Source of the DNA: Anopheles merus | Lineage: Eukaryota > Arthropoda > Insecta > Diptera > Culicidae | Assembly: GCF_017562075.2 (NCBI RefSeq) | Contig: NC_054082.1 | Span: 56,710,136 to 56,774,135 of the forward strand | DNA: 64,000 nt | Direction: 5' to 3' | Part shown: piece by piece, positions 50,842 through 63,047 of the stretch | Layout: each line of letters starts with the position of its first letter | Numbering within the stretch: the first letter of the stretch is position 1 | Notes under the pieces: model-generated | What the model saw: only the letters and a program-made list of their open reading frames with translations | The model's database searches: none | What the model was told of the DNA's origin: nothing | Position numbers and translations under genes: made by a program

Positions 50842-50952
50842 CCAGTAACATCGTCAACCGAAAGCTCGCTAGAAACTGACGAAGGACTTGTTTCGTGTGA
50901 CATGTGCGATGGGGAACTGACTCCAGCAGCTTTCCTCGGCTTCGTCTTTTGA
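50842..50952 (+). CDS. Candidate 3'-terminal exon of a plus-strand gene
   Basis: 36 open codons end at TGA: PVTSSTESSLETDEG, then LVSCDMCDGELTPAAF, then LGFVF. The acidic Ser/Thr-rich text looks like a protein C-terminus. The frame extends back to 50,806. The acceptor TTACCATTACAG is usable but weak. An AATAAA hexamer lies 100 nt past the stop. It could be the end of the gene that includes candidate exons B-D, but the phase link to 48,028-48,091 does not fit directly. Confidence 0.3.
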   Translation, partial: PVTSSTESSLETDEGLVSCDMCDGELTPAAFLGFVF

Positions 50953-51051
50953 AGCATTCGGCTTTTTCTCTGCTTTTCTGTACTAGCCGTCTAGTTACTT
51001 CGTGAAAATTTCGGAATAATGAATACATGTATAAAGAAGAAGCATTCCAAA

Positions 51052-51057
51052 AATAAA
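51052..51057 (+). terminator. Possible polyadenylation signal AATAAA
   Basis: AATAAA about 100 nt after the stop of the candidate terminal exon at 50,842-50,952. The hexamer is frequent by chance in AT-rich DNA, so it supports that exon only weakly. Confidence 0.3.
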
Positions 51058-52264
51058 GAACGAATTTAGTAGCATCAGCTGTGACAAGATGTAAGGAAAA
51101 GTTCAAATTACCTACAGTGGCAATAAAGAGCGAGAAATGAATGCAATCATGAACCAAAATGAGGGGAAAGTGAACCTTTCCGGAGCGCGCCATTTTTGGC
51201 GGTAAGCGGTTTATGTAAAGATGTATGTAAATTTAGTAAGTTTAGTTGCTATCATGTTAGAGTGTTTTATAATAAGCCATACGTTCATTTGTGCAGGTAA
51301 ATGTCTTCCATTGTATTTTTAAAGACTTTGTTATACAGTGAAATATTTAAAATTGTATTCGTTCAGAATGAATTTGAGTAATGATTTATTACATACATAA
51401 TTAAAATGTTTACGTAATATTTCTTTAATATTTACCAACATTTAACTATTATAAAAGTTATCAAATTATGTTAAAAGTTGCGCTGTGATTAGCCCCCCCC
51501 CCCCTCCCACCATTTACATTAAAATCTTTCAAGCACAGCAAGTTTGTAGTTTGAGTCTCTTCAATCAATGCTCTATCGTAGCTTGCATATTAATTACTTC
51601 TGTTAGAATGTACAATGAAGAATAATTCATCGTACACCATTCTACTCTTCGAAGTTGTTACACAACCATTGAATTAATACCTCTTCTTGGTTTGGCACGT
51701 TGCATACATGCTCTTACCTTCATCGTAGCTGTTGTAGCGGACCCATTTCATGTTCTATGTTCAAGCTCTTGTACGAGTATATCATTTGTTAAGATGCTTC
51801 GAGTTGGTCGCACAGATGTTAATCGTTTCGTCACACATGGAGGTGTCATTATTAATTGCCAATCTCATGACACAGCGAGTGCATAGTTTTTTTTTTTGTA
51901 GAATTCCTTCGCATAATGTTGACTACAATAATAACAATCAACAATACTATATAGAATACTACAATAAAAACTTTTATGTGAGTTTTTATAGGATTTTTTT
52001 TCTGTAGTTCTGTAAATGTTGAAGAGCAACTTTTTAATTTAAAAATAAGAAATAACAAGATAAATGAGAAAAAACACTAATGCACTCACAGAAGCTTTTA
52101 AGCTTCATTTCACATAACTTGCACAATCATTATGGCTGAAACTTGCAGATTTTGTTCATTAATTTTTCAACACCATCCGAAAAGTAGAAACTATGTTACA
52201 AGGGGAAATTACTCGTATTTATATTTACTTACAACATTTTTGAGTGCATAGAAACAATACTATC
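51058..52264. other. Non-coding interval
   Basis: AT-rich; a C10 run near 51,490. A strong minus-strand donor signal (GATGAAG|GTAAGAGC) near 51,717 has stops in every frame upstream, so it is not an exon. No gene supported. Confidence 0.4.
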
Positions 52265-52624
52265 ACCGCCTGGCTACACGAGGTGAAATAAACAGCGAAA
52301 TGAACTATTTGATAGGTGAAATATCTTAGATACAGCTAAAAGGTTGGGGGAGATACAACATCCGCTTTCAAAATTCACTTTAAAAGAATATTTTCTTACG
52401 CAGAACTTTCGCTTATTGGAAGAAATGGTAAATTATTGATTGAAAATGACGAAATACTTGATATAAGGATTTTACGAAATACTTAATGGATTTTGTTACG
52501 ATTTTCTACACGTTATTTGTTTAAATTGCACATCAGCTGGTTGCTGTGATCCGTTATCTGACAGATATTCCACCTGTCAAATAGTTCATTTCGCTGTATA
52601 TTTCACCTCGTGTAGCCGCACGGT
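52265..52624. mobile_element. MITE-like element with ~53-bp terminal inverted repeats
   Basis: GGCTACACGAGGTGAAAT continues with ACAGCGAAATGAACTATTTG at 52,272 onwards. The inverse is at the right end up to 52,617, with only about 3 mismatches over 53 bp. Weaker matching (ACCG) extends the ends to 52,265 and 52,624. The ~240-bp interior has no coding sequence. I could not find a target-site duplication, so the superfamily is open. Confidence 0.75.
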
Positions 52625-52794
52625 CAGGATTTGGTATGTATTATTTATGAATAAAAACATGAGAAACGGTTCAGAAAGGCCGTATTGTTTAAATGCTTTA
52701 TTATTTATATTTGTCTAGAATAACACAACCACCATAATGGATCTAGGCCAGCTATCGGCAAAGTACGGCTCGCGAGCCGCATGCAGCCGCATGA

Positions 52795-53088
52795 CGTGGG
52801 GAGAGTGGGTACTGGCACTGAACTTGCTGTAGGGAGATTGAACAGTAAACTTGAAATGCTGTCGGGCCCCTACGATAATCTGTCACAGGATCAATTTTTT
52901 TTGCTGGTGGGGGGGGGGCAAATGATTCGCCGGCCTCGGGGCTTCCGGGGCCTTTGTCGCTAGTACTTTGTCTATACGGCATACATGTAATACTTACGGC
53001 ATACTATAGTCTAGCGATCTACGGGGCCCCTAAATCGGCGGGGCCCCAGGCGACCGCCTAGTCCGCCTACCGTTAGATCTGCCACTGT
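52795..53088 (+). mobile_element. Fragment of the 20.6-kb hAT family, right end kept
   Basis: Contains TACTGGCACTGAACTTGCTG (shared with 40.9 kb), a long G run at about 52,909-52,918, CGGGGCCCC palindromes and the right terminal repeat GTTAGATCTGCCACTG. The left terminal repeat is lost, replaced by unrelated sequence. Confidence 0.65.
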
Positions 53089-53149
53089 TTATATGTTTAA
53101 AACGAATTTTAAAAATCAACGTCAAAAGTCGTGAAAATGTATTAAGCGG

Positions 53150-53845
53150 GGTAAAATTATCTTGGTTTGGGGCAAAATGGTCTTACACGAAATGTCAAAA
53201 CACATCAAAACCAAGGGTCAAAATGGATGGACCCCAACATTGGACTTTAGGCTTTGGTTTAAGCTCTTGCAACTTGGTAGAATTGTGAGAGTATAAATTT
53301 CAGTTAAATATTAAAGTGATTGCTGCATAATTTAGTAAAATGCTTTAATATTTCAATTATTCCCGAGTTGTCAATAATTTTTCTTGTCGATAATAGCATA
53401 CATACAATACAGTTTTATTTATATAAAGCTAGTATATTGTAGCGATATTTGCGTATACCACAGCCTTATGGAGCTCAACATACCGACCATTTTGCCCCAA
53501 GCTGGAACGACCAACTTTAAAAACTTTACATTAAAATAAAATGGGTACTTTTTAACATAAACCATAGATCCACATCATGTGCCTGGATAGACATTCTTTT
53601 TTCTCTAATTATTTGTTAAATTCTCACAAAAGCTTATTTTCGAGACGGTAAAAATTTCATCGTTTTTAGCAGACATTTTATTTGCTACTTTATTCACTTA
53701 TTTTGAAATCTAAGGTTATGAAACTTTCATGGTAGGCTTTAAACATTGTATTTGAAGTTTTTCAATAATAAGAAGTCATTACAAACGTGTTTATTTGCCA
53801 AAAAGCAGGTGACCATTTCGCCACACCTAACCATTTTGCCCCAGG
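53150..53845. repeat. Inverted clusters of GGGGCAAAATGGTC motifs
   Basis: On the plus strand GGGGTAAAATTATC and GGGGCAAAATGGTC occur near 53,154-53,182, and GGGTCAAAATGGATGG near 53,215. The inverse (GACCATTTTGCCCC and variants) occurs near 53,487, 53,811 and 53,829. The two sides face each other over about 700 bp, so they might be decayed inverted repeats of one element. Class unknown. Confidence 0.5.
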
Positions 53846-54136
53846 TCCCCTTACATCTATATATATTTCATGAAACTTTCACACAATTTTGCTCTGGGCT
53901 TAACAATTTGCAATTTGCAATTTTCGGACGCAAAGTTTGCCGGCCGCTGATCTAGGCTAATGTATTATTGAGCTTAGCTGTCTATTGATTTACTCATTGT
54001 TTTGTAAAGCAAAATATGTATTTGTAGAACACAAACTTTATTTATTTGCAACTGTTTTGCGGGCAAATGTGTTGTAATAGTTATAACGAAACTCACATGC
54101 TATATAACATTAGCATATACTACAATAATAACATAA
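53846..54136. other. Non-coding spacer
   Basis: AT-rich; nothing recognised. Confidence 0.5.
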
Positions 54137-54368
54137 ATAATATTCTTCTTCTTGTTTGGCACAACAACCGTTGTCGGTTAAGGCATGCCTGTACCTCTAG
54201 TAGGCTTGGCTTTCAGTGACTTATTGATTACCATACCAAGATAGTCAGTACTACGTACTGGAGCACGGTCCATTCAGGACTTGTACCCATGACGAGCATG
54301 CTGTTAAGTCGTACGAGTTGCCGACTGTACCACGAGATCGGCTCGATGAGCACAACATACATAATATT
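54137..54368 (-). mobile_element. SINE200-like SINE, reverse copy with TSD
   Basis: Reverse-strand copy of the first tail type: plus strand reads TTTGGCACAACAACCGTTG and ends near TTGCCGACTGTACCACGAG. The B box is slightly changed (GACTTGTACCCATGA). ATAATATT at 54,137-54,144 and 54,361-54,368 is an 8-bp TSD. Confidence 0.8.
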
Positions 54369-54778
54369 GATCATCAGTATTTTTAACTGTTGGTTCCCAA
54401 TATGAAACGTAATGTACTTTCTACACCTGAATTTCACTTTGTTCACGTCTTAATTTAAAATTACCTTACTTTTAAAAGAAGCTTTATTACTGGACTGTTC
54501 AATAATAGTCGTTCAGAAATGACAATCTTTACTTTTTCAACATTATCTTGTTCAATCGTACTAATGAATGATACAGTTTACATTAACATTTTTTTTATAA
54601 CGTAACGAAAATAGCTCACCGCATGACTGTTTTTTAATGTAATAACCTTTATTGGACACCTCGTACACAAAACAACAAGACAACCATATGCTACGAGTCC
54701 AACGACGTATATGTGTTCTCCTTTGCTTCTATAGTGCATGATGTAGCTTTTGTCCATCAGAAACGGGTTCTGAATTCG

Positions 54779-54786
54779 TATAAAAA
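54779..54786 (+). promoter_or_regulatory. Possible TATA box of the mucin gene
   Basis: TATAAAAA about 275 bp upstream of the mucin start codon. Initiator-like TCAG sequences lie about 10-15 bp downstream, a little close. It is the only TATA-like element at a sensible distance, but AT-rich DNA makes this weak evidence. Confidence 0.3.
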
Positions 54787-55060
54787 CATCAGGTCAGCTT
54801 GTCTGCTAACTTTTCAAGAATTTTATCAAATGTTTGGCGGCAAACATAACTCTACTTCTACTTGACCAATATTATCTGACATCTTCCATCTCCGATCGCG
54901 CCTATCGCGTGTTCATGTTTTGGTGAGAAATGAGCAAAGGAAGATAAATGTCTTCGTTTGCGGATCTCCGCAGTCCAACAGCTATTCAGTACAGGTGCGT
55001 ACATTGGAAACGATTCAACGTGAAACGATACGTATATTGCGCAAACGCTTTCCGGTTAAC

Positions 55061-57429
55061 ATGGGGGCATATCCAACACAAACTCGGTGGGGTGGAACCA
55101 TTCTGATTGCGATAGTGCTTGTGTTAATTATCTCAGTGCGAATATCCAGTGCAGCGGATTCAATTTGTGAGCGTATCGACTTCAACGACATAAATACATG
55201 GAAGGTGCAACAGTGTTCTGGGTCGCCTCGCGAGATATTTCGCCTAAGAACATACGCTTCGTCACCCTTGTTTCGCCCGTTTCGTGAACGCATTACCTAT
55301 TTCCTCTCAAACGATGTGCGCGGTATTAGCTGTACGGAATCGATTAACAGTTTCTATATGAACGCTTTCACGGAGATACGCATGATCTATCAGCTAATGT
55401 TTAGAAATCCTTGCCTGTTGACCCTGATGGTATACGATTTAGATGTAATGGATCAGTTTGGAGAGCCACTTCTGGCTCAAAATTGGACAACCCGTGCGCA
55501 AACATCTACGTGGAGTTTGTTTGTAGGAAAGGTGGAACGTGAAATACGCCGTGCGAGAATACAGCTTCAAGCTGATATGAGTGCAGATGGAGAGTTGGCA
55601 ATAGAGTACATAACAGTGTTCAATCCTCTCGTGCTGGAAGAATTTTGTATGGTATTGGATGAATTTTACACAACGACAGAGACGACAAGCAGGCCTACCA
55701 CTAGGACTACATCGATTCCGTACACGACTACTAGGCGAACTAGAAGTACCACAACATCCACAACAACCACTACCCTGCCGTACACTACTACCACAACTCA
55801 AACAACTACTACTTCTCCTGCGACGACTACTTCTAGTACTACTACACCTACGACCACTTCTACAACAACTACTACTACCACACCTACCACCACTACTACT
55901 ACCACAACTGCTACTACCACACCAACTACTACTACCTCATTCAATACATCTACTACTACTACCACGACCACTACTACTACCACGCCTACTACTACTACTG
56001 CCACACCTACTACTACTACTACCACATCTACAACTACCAGTACATTACCTTCAACCACTTCAACAAGCCCTATTATCACTACCACGACGTCTACTGCAAT
56101 GATGCCTACTACAACTACTATTGCAGCATCTACTGCTACCACGGCTACGCTACCAACTCTTTCTACAACTATTACAAGACCTCTCACAACAATCGCTTCT
56201 ACAACTACCTTTCGATCTTCTTTACCTACTACCACTTATATAATTACTTCTTCTACTAGTAATACATCGCCTACCACAACTATAACTTCTAGTGCTATAT
56301 CTTCCACTAATGCTGTGCCCATTCCATCTGAAACGACTACTGTTTCTAAAACAACAAACACAACTTCATACACTTCCTTAAGTACATTAACTGTAATGCC
56401 AACGACATCTTCCACCACTACTGTTCCTACAACATTTTCGATAAAACATCTGCTATCTCATCAACACCAATTACATTTTTCACAACAACAACCGATATGA
56501 CCGATTCACCATATACCACACAATCTACTATACACACAACGGAATCTGTGAGTACTGCTAAGTCGGAGTCACCTGATAGTACAACCATTTCTGTGATGAA
56601 TACAACAACAAGAAGACGCCGTACTACTACTACCACCACGTTCAAAACACCAACCATATCTAGCACCTATACAAGCATTCCTGATTTTAATGGAACGACT
56701 GCTGAAAATAGTGTCCCATCACAAAGTCCAATAATAAGCACCCCCAGCAGTAGTTCGTCCACTGTACACTCACCCAGTACAACCGTAGCATCTAGCAACT
56801 CAAATCTTCCACCTGTACCACCGACACAAACTACCTCAGTGCTGTCCACGACCGAAATATCTACGCAAGCTACACCATGGGATCGTTCTACCACTACAGA
56901 AATGCACTCCTCCAGCACTACTGATATTTCTGGAACAGAGCCTATGGTGAAGGTACCAAATGCATCCTATGCGCTATGGATAGCATTAAGTGGTGTGTTT
57001 ATCGTTCTATTTATCATTGCATCGGCCATCGCTTTATATATCTACGTATCGGGGGTAGAAATTCACAATGCACTTGGTAGTATTGGCCACTTTTTCACCT
57101 GTAGCAACAAACTCAGCCGCTCGGCGAACGATGATGACCCTTACGGCACGATGCAGCCAAATAATTTTGACCCATTCGATGCCTATTACAACCAACAGCT
57201 ACAACAGCAACTGAAGAATAGACTACGTCCCAAACACAACAGTGTAAGCAGTATCAGTAACAACAGCAGCAAAGCAATCCGCCAAAAGTATCCCAAATTT
57301 AACGTAGATCCCTATCGGCATGCGACAATGGAGGAAACAGCTAATGAATCATCTTTTGATGCGCCCCGCTTCGAGCTGATGGACGATATCGACGTTATCA
57401 AATACAAAAACAGGCTAAATAAACTTTAG
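55061..57429 (+). CDS. Membrane-anchored mucin-like protein, frame broken once
   Basis: Starts at ATG 55,061 (AAC before ATG GGG, good context); the frame is open from 54,920 but has no earlier ATG. Signal peptide around residues 12-34 (TILIAIVLVLIISVRISSA). An ectodomain to about residue 205 carries six or so Cys (CERIDF, VQQCSG, GISCTES, RNPCLL, EEFCMV). Then a Thr/Ser stalk of about 400 residues rich in TTT, for heavy O-glycosylation. One transmembrane helix lies at 56,968-57,050 (ALWIALSGVFIVLFIIASAI), with a ~115-residue cytoplasmic tail rich in Asn and Gln. Frame 2 stops at 56,500; frame 1 continues in the same Thr/Ser style from about 56,435. A single-base loss at a T4 run there explains it (assembly error, polymorphism or real mutation). 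Likely a cell-surface or gut/cuticle-facing mucin; no specific orthologue recognised. Confidence 0.8.
55675..56960 (+). repeat. Thr-codon-rich repetitive stalk sequence
   Basis: Long runs of ACN codons, mostly ACT and ACA with CCT and TCT between, code for the mucin stalk. All frames stay open for long distances, giving spurious Leu/Pro-rich (+) and Val-rich (-) ORFs. Such tracts change length easily by slippage. Confidence 0.9.
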
Positions 57430-60215
57430 ACATAGTCAAAACTATATTTTTCAGTTTATCACAATGATGGGAACAAAAGGCAATACATCAGTATCTTATC
57501 GACGTTAAACGATGGCAGCATTCTTTTAGCACTCAAGACTAGGTGATTCTAAAATACATGTATGGGTTTGTCAGTATGCATTCATAACAGCGGGCTTGCA
57601 CCTACCATTTCAGAATGTTTGACCAACACATCAAGATGCATTCACTTTCAATGGCTCCTTTGAACTGTCGGGGTTGAAACCAACAACACATCACAAGCAA
57701 CGAAACAGCTTCCTAACGAAGAGCTTCACTCGTTCTGCGCCTGTCCGTCCGAACCATGCTTACTAATGGGGAATGGTGTTCATTTCTACCTCATGTGAGA
57801 ATTCATGCGAAACACATACTTTGCGCAATAGTTACTTCGTTGGAGCGAGCATTGCACGAATCCACTGATGTGTACTAAAAGCCACCTACGTCGAAAATTA
57901 GCGTCAGTAAACAGACTTTGATTGTTTCTCTTCCTAGATGTCACCACACGAAAATGCAAATATACTGACATTGAATTAATCTCCTGCGAACATTGATTAT
58001 TGTCACGTATGGATTGAAAAAGAGTGTCATAACAATAAAGTAAATCTTTTATATTCACCAAGAAACGCAAGATTAATTAGAGTGTATTCTGTATTCCCAT
58101 GAAAATCGCCATAGCAATCTAATTATTTTCTCTCATGACATACATGCTACGAGTTGCTCTAAAATTATCTTCATCGTAAGTGTTGTTATGTCATCAATTT
58201 CTACGCCGGCCCGGTAAAAGCTACGATACCACACTCACCATCAATCGCTCCTTAACATTGATTCATTAATTAGTGGTCACTGTGACGATGGTGAAATGAA
58301 GTAGCATACGCCAAACTGTTAAACGCATAAGGTCATTTCGCTGATAGCACTAATGGTGCTATTATGTGAGGTTCGGTTCGGTACCGGTTAGAAGCCAGAA
58401 TGATGAGTTTTACTCAAGAGCACTAAACTCGACTATTCATACCAAAACTTTAATACCTCTTTCTAAGTGTGGTTTACAGCAGCAGCAGCATCTTCCAATT
58501 GACAGAGAACAGCGTTTCGGCATGAACATATCGGCCAATAAATGTTCAACAAATTAAAGTACAAGAACTTTTAAGCCACTCATTATAAAAAAAAATGCAT
58601 GAAAATCGCTGAATTTAAGAGATATAAACAAAACAAATTCAAAAAAGAAAAACTTTTTATAACAATTTAAACTACTGAAGTATCGTAAAGGGATATATCA
58701 TTTTAGCCGAAAGTATATCAAGCCACCACAAGACATAAATTCATGCGTAGGGCAATCAATCCCCTTGGATTCAGCTTAATTAAAAGGACTGGTAGTGAAA
58801 GTTACAACCAACAAAAAACATTGCCATACAATGGTACAAAAAAGATTGCCATACTTCAAACTCGTAAAATATTCCGGCATAGAAGATTCGCAAACTACCT
58901 ACCGTAGGCGAAAAGGATAAACTTTGCCAAGTATTATAGAAACTTTTACCGGGACAACGACACGGAAGGTAGACGCGTTGAAACAACTTAAATTATGAAC
59001 GATGCACATTTTACCCGAGAGATACTCTAATTACAGTCGGTTATAGTTTGAATGACATTACGAATAGGCGATCTTCATTCTCTTCTTCCTGGAACGGACC
59101 GATGTACATACTTTTCTTAACTTTTGCCAAGATTTTCGTTGGCTATCATGCTAAATGATATCTGTATAGATTTAATAAAGAACTGCCTACTACTACTTAT
59201 TCCATCAGGCTCTTTGAGTGCTGTAAAAAGAAAAAAAACAAGATGAATTGTATTTCACTTCAGCTAAACAACTCGTATGATTGAATTCTCTTCACCAGTT
59301 TGAGGTAAAACAGAAAATAATCTTTGATTCATTCTTGCTGTTCTTGATTCACATTTTTCTTGTTATCGTCCACAATCAAAAGTTCTTAGTAAATTTTACG
59401 AATTGTAGTTGTTTTGCTTAGAAAACTAAATTAAAACATTCTACGCTGGTACAAACGGTAGAATATTTGTTATTTCTTTACTTTCATTTATTTTATTTTT
59501 TTACAGACTTGAAAGAAGTTCACGAAGAAGGATTTGTTGTATTCTAGTTGATTTTTCAACGACTGTTTACAAATTCTTGCATTCCATTCTAAATGGAATT
59601 ACCAACTGATGGCATTTGTTGGAAGAATGTGTGTTATTGCTGAGTTAATTGTAGCATGAGATATTCATGTACCATCCTGCAAATTTGATTCAAATTTTGA
59701 TTGCATTAGATGACTAACAAGGAGACAAATATTTGACGAAAGATTATAAAGGTATTTTTAGCCATGCGAATTAAATAAAGACCTATCACATATGAATCGA
59801 GGGTCAGATCTTACATAGTTAAATTCGATACATTTCAATTGATAGTTAAAAAAACTGACATTTCAAATCGCGTTTGATGTTAGTTTGTTGATCGAATGAA
59901 TTTCATAGCAAAATGACTTATAATAAAACGGCAATGAACACGTTCCCCTGCATCCTTTGCTTCTAGCTCTTTCTTATTAAAACTAAAATAATCCTCTCGG
60001 CAATCATTCCTATATTTTAAGGTCTAACAAAGTAAAGGCTACATCCTTGTTCGGTCTTGCAAAATTCTTTATATGTCATATTTAGATCAATTGGTAATTT
60101 GTTCATTATTTTGATAACTCGTCTGTAAAATAGTCTTATCGAATGTATGATTTAGTTATACCATATTATATTTATAGGGGGTGATTTAGAAGTTTTGTAG
60201 ATCGATAGTCTACAC
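57430..60215. other. Mucin 3' region and intergenic DNA
   Basis: The first ~0.6 kb may be 3' UTR. The rest is AT-rich with no supported gene; ORFs at 57,786-58,070, 58,366-58,557 and 58,780-58,986 lack motifs. Confidence 0.4.
58034..58039 (+). terminator. Possible polyadenylation signal of the mucin gene
   Basis: AATAAA about 600 bp after the mucin stop codon; no better hexamer is seen nearer. It would give a 3' UTR of about 0.6 kb. Chance occurrence is possible. Confidence 0.3.
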
Positions 60216-60378
60216 AGTTCCCCTTCCACCATCTCCGCCCCCCGTCTGCAATTAAAGTAAACTTATCAATCTCCCAACAACAAGCTGGGTGCAAGTAACA
60301 TTCCCCTCCCCCTCCTACAGGGAGCTTCAAATCGTTTTACCGGCTAGGGCCTCTGGTACCCTAAATTCGCCACCGAGT
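60216..60378 (-). mobile_element. Fragment of the 20.6-kb hAT family
   Basis: On the minus strand it reads GGTGGCGAATTTAGGGTACC, then GAGGCCCTAGCCGG, like the left end of the family but without the first CAG. Inside is a short inverse of the CTGAACTTGCTG/GGGAGATTG segment (plus strand CAATCTCCCAACAACAAGC) and C runs (the G runs of the family). Diverged and truncated. Confidence 0.5.
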
Positions 60379-62809
60379 ACATCCCTAATAGGTTCTTTAA
60401 ATGATTTTTTAGTTCTATTATTAGAAAAGTACAGTGAAATCGTATATTTGCGTTGTTTAATGCTAATAGACGTCGAGCGACATTGTCTTGCGTGACATAA
60501 AGTAGCTCAATTTTGCTTCATCCGGTACAGCTGAGTTATGTTTGTTTATCAGCGAGGATAATGTCAAACTCTAATAAAGTATAACTCTTTTTAACCTATT
60601 TCGCTTATGTTTATAAACAAAAAATAGGCAGATTGGATGGGTTAATTGAGCTTCTTTAAACTACGCGATGTGTAACTTATCATTGCAATTCATCGAAAAC
60701 TCATCATATTTCAACAAGAGCTAGCGCGAGACAATAGTGGGCTTCGTTTATTTGCACGGTTATCTTGCACTGATGTTGTGTTTTGACAAATTTTGCAAAA
60801 GATGCGCTGTTGTCTATATATAAGGCGACCGACCTAAGTTTGTCAAGAAGATACTACGCAATGATCCGAAAAATATTCTTAATATAAAATTGATGATGGT
60901 TCATGAAGACAAGAAGTAATCAAAATTCTGTGATTAGGCAGTGGTTAGAGATAATATGAAGACAGAATTTCTACCTATGATTGACAAACATAAACATTAG
61001 CTAAATAATATGTTTGATAGTTTATTATTTGAAGTACTACATTTTGAAGACTTATGTTTTTTTTATTAGACTTCATTAATACATTCTTATGCCTGTTTTT
61101 TCTTAACATATTAACTTTTTTCACAACAAAGTGCTAATTTGTGAAGAAAGAAAACCTAGAAAGTACTCTATAACTTGTGCTGATAATTTTCTGACGGTTG
61201 TGATAAAACATAAAAACATTGTTCATACAACCACTTTCTATTTGCCTGTATAATCGAACACAATTACATGGTTGTTACAGATAAAATCTGATCACTTCTT
61301 CAATTGCTTATGAAATTAAACCGATTTGGTCCTTCCTTATCACGCTACAATCGACGCGCATATATCCGAGCTTTCTTTATTTACTTTACTTTACTCATGA
61401 GGAGAACCTCAAAATCGTTGGTTACACGTCCTCCAAATCCAATGACGTACCGAAACCTCTCAAAACTCAGAGACCTTTCAACCACTCAATTTATCTCCAT
61501 TTGTTTAAACCAATCAACCCTTGGCGGCAAACGCACGTTTAACATCCTTACTGGAGGAACCGTAGAATACCAAAATGATAGGAAAAGCAATATCCTTGAG
61601 AGATAAGCAAACTCTTTTCTTCACTTGTCTCGATACATGGGCTTGAACCGCTCAATTCCTGTGCGTTTTTATGTTGCTTTATCCATTCTTTTGCCAACAA
61701 CCATTACGGAAATGCCTTCGGAAGCAATATAATAACTTAGTAGGGAGAACGTTTGTCGATCGGTAGGCCAAAGCGAATCTCCCTTTTTCGTCACTATGTA
61801 TGCTCTACATACAACTTCAAATGAAATTTGCATGAAAGATTCCTTCCACGATGGTTCCAATACCATTAATACTTCTAAATTTTGCATGGATTTTTCTTTT
61901 AACATCATCACGTTATTTTATCAGTATTGGTAGGTTTTGCAGGAACAAAATGGGAAAAATTGATAGAGAATCGAAAATATGATCAAATCATACCAGTTTA
62001 TTTATGACTGAACACTGCTATGACATCAGTAACTTACCTTATTTTTAACGATATGCAATATTTCAACATTTAAAGTTTGTTCACATAAGTGGTGTTGTTG
62101 GGAACTAAAACCAAGGGGGAATGAATTTTCGCCAAAACAATTTATTAAAATATAACGCGCCAAATTTTTTTTCGGCAGTTGGTTTTGAAAGGGCTGATTC
62201 CTGTCTTGCGGCCCCCTTTTTAACCCTTTTCTTAGGTTACGCTTCGTGCCATGTTCGTTTTACGCCTACGCTCGTTTTAAATGTCTCGTTTATGACAGGT
62301 ATTTGGATACCTTTGATGCGAGGCTCCAACAGGTGTTTTAAAATGTTACATCAATATCACATGCTGTATCATGATGGCTACTATCACAAGGTGTCGATTA
62401 ACATTAATAGAAAGAAGAAATAAATTACATACCTTTAATACTTTTAATTTTAATTCAGATTCGGAACAGAATCAGTGACTTGTCTAAAAATATTTGTACG
62501 GATGATATTTCATGTTTTTACCGATGGGTTATGTATCAAAATTTACATTCTTGACATACAATAATTATTTATTTATTTCGACAAATTTAGGGTCTGATAC
62601 TAAAAGTAATCCTGCCTGTTACTGAGTGCGTACAAATCTAATATCCTAGATTTAAAGCTCTGCGTAGGCAAATGGAAGTCAAAAGATTCAATTCGAAATA
62701 TGTTTTGCATCATAGTTATGCTTACTCATTTTTACTATTCAGGGCCAGGTCATATATACCAGGTCTCAGCAAATTTCAAGTTGTCCTCAAACTTTTCACG
62801 TACAGTAGC
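60379..62809. other. Intergenic, nothing firm
   Basis: AT-rich. Overlapping ORFs near 61.3-61.9 kb (80-100 codons on both strands) and at 62.12-62.42 kb have no recognisable domain. No repeats noted. Confidence 0.4.
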
Positions 62810-63047
62810 TGCAACCCTGCAATTGGGCCGGTCTGGTGGTACAGTTGTCAACTCGTACAACTTAACAACATGCCCGTCATGGGTTCAAGTCCCGAATAGA
62901 CCGTGCCCCAATACGTGTAGGACTGACTACCCTGCTATGGTAACAATAAGTCACTGAAAGCAAAGCTCACTTCACTAGTGGGTACAGGCAGGCCTTGACC
63001 GGCAGCGGTTGTTGTGCCAAAAGAAAAAGAAGAAGAGTTGCAACCCT
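62810..63047 (+). mobile_element. SINE200-like SINE, full length with TSD
   Basis: GGGCCGGTCTGGTGGTACAG head, B box GGGTTCAAGTCCCGA, and a GTTGTTGTGCC end with an AAGAAGAAG-type tail. TGCAACCCT at 62,810-62,818 and 63,039-63,047 is a 9-bp TSD. It is very close to the 6.1-kb copy and so among the youngest here. Confidence 0.85.

Noticed and set aside
50774..51193. 139-codon minus-strand ORF
   Set aside because: It is opposite a better-supported plus-strand terminal exon candidate and has no motif.
51718..51890. Minus-strand exon ending at the strong donor near 51,717
   Set aside because: All three frames contain stops shortly upstream.
55798..56918. Val-rich minus-strand ORFs and Leu/Pro-rich plus ORF at 55,659-56,102
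   Set aside because: They are other-frame readings of the Thr-codon repeats of the mucin stalk.
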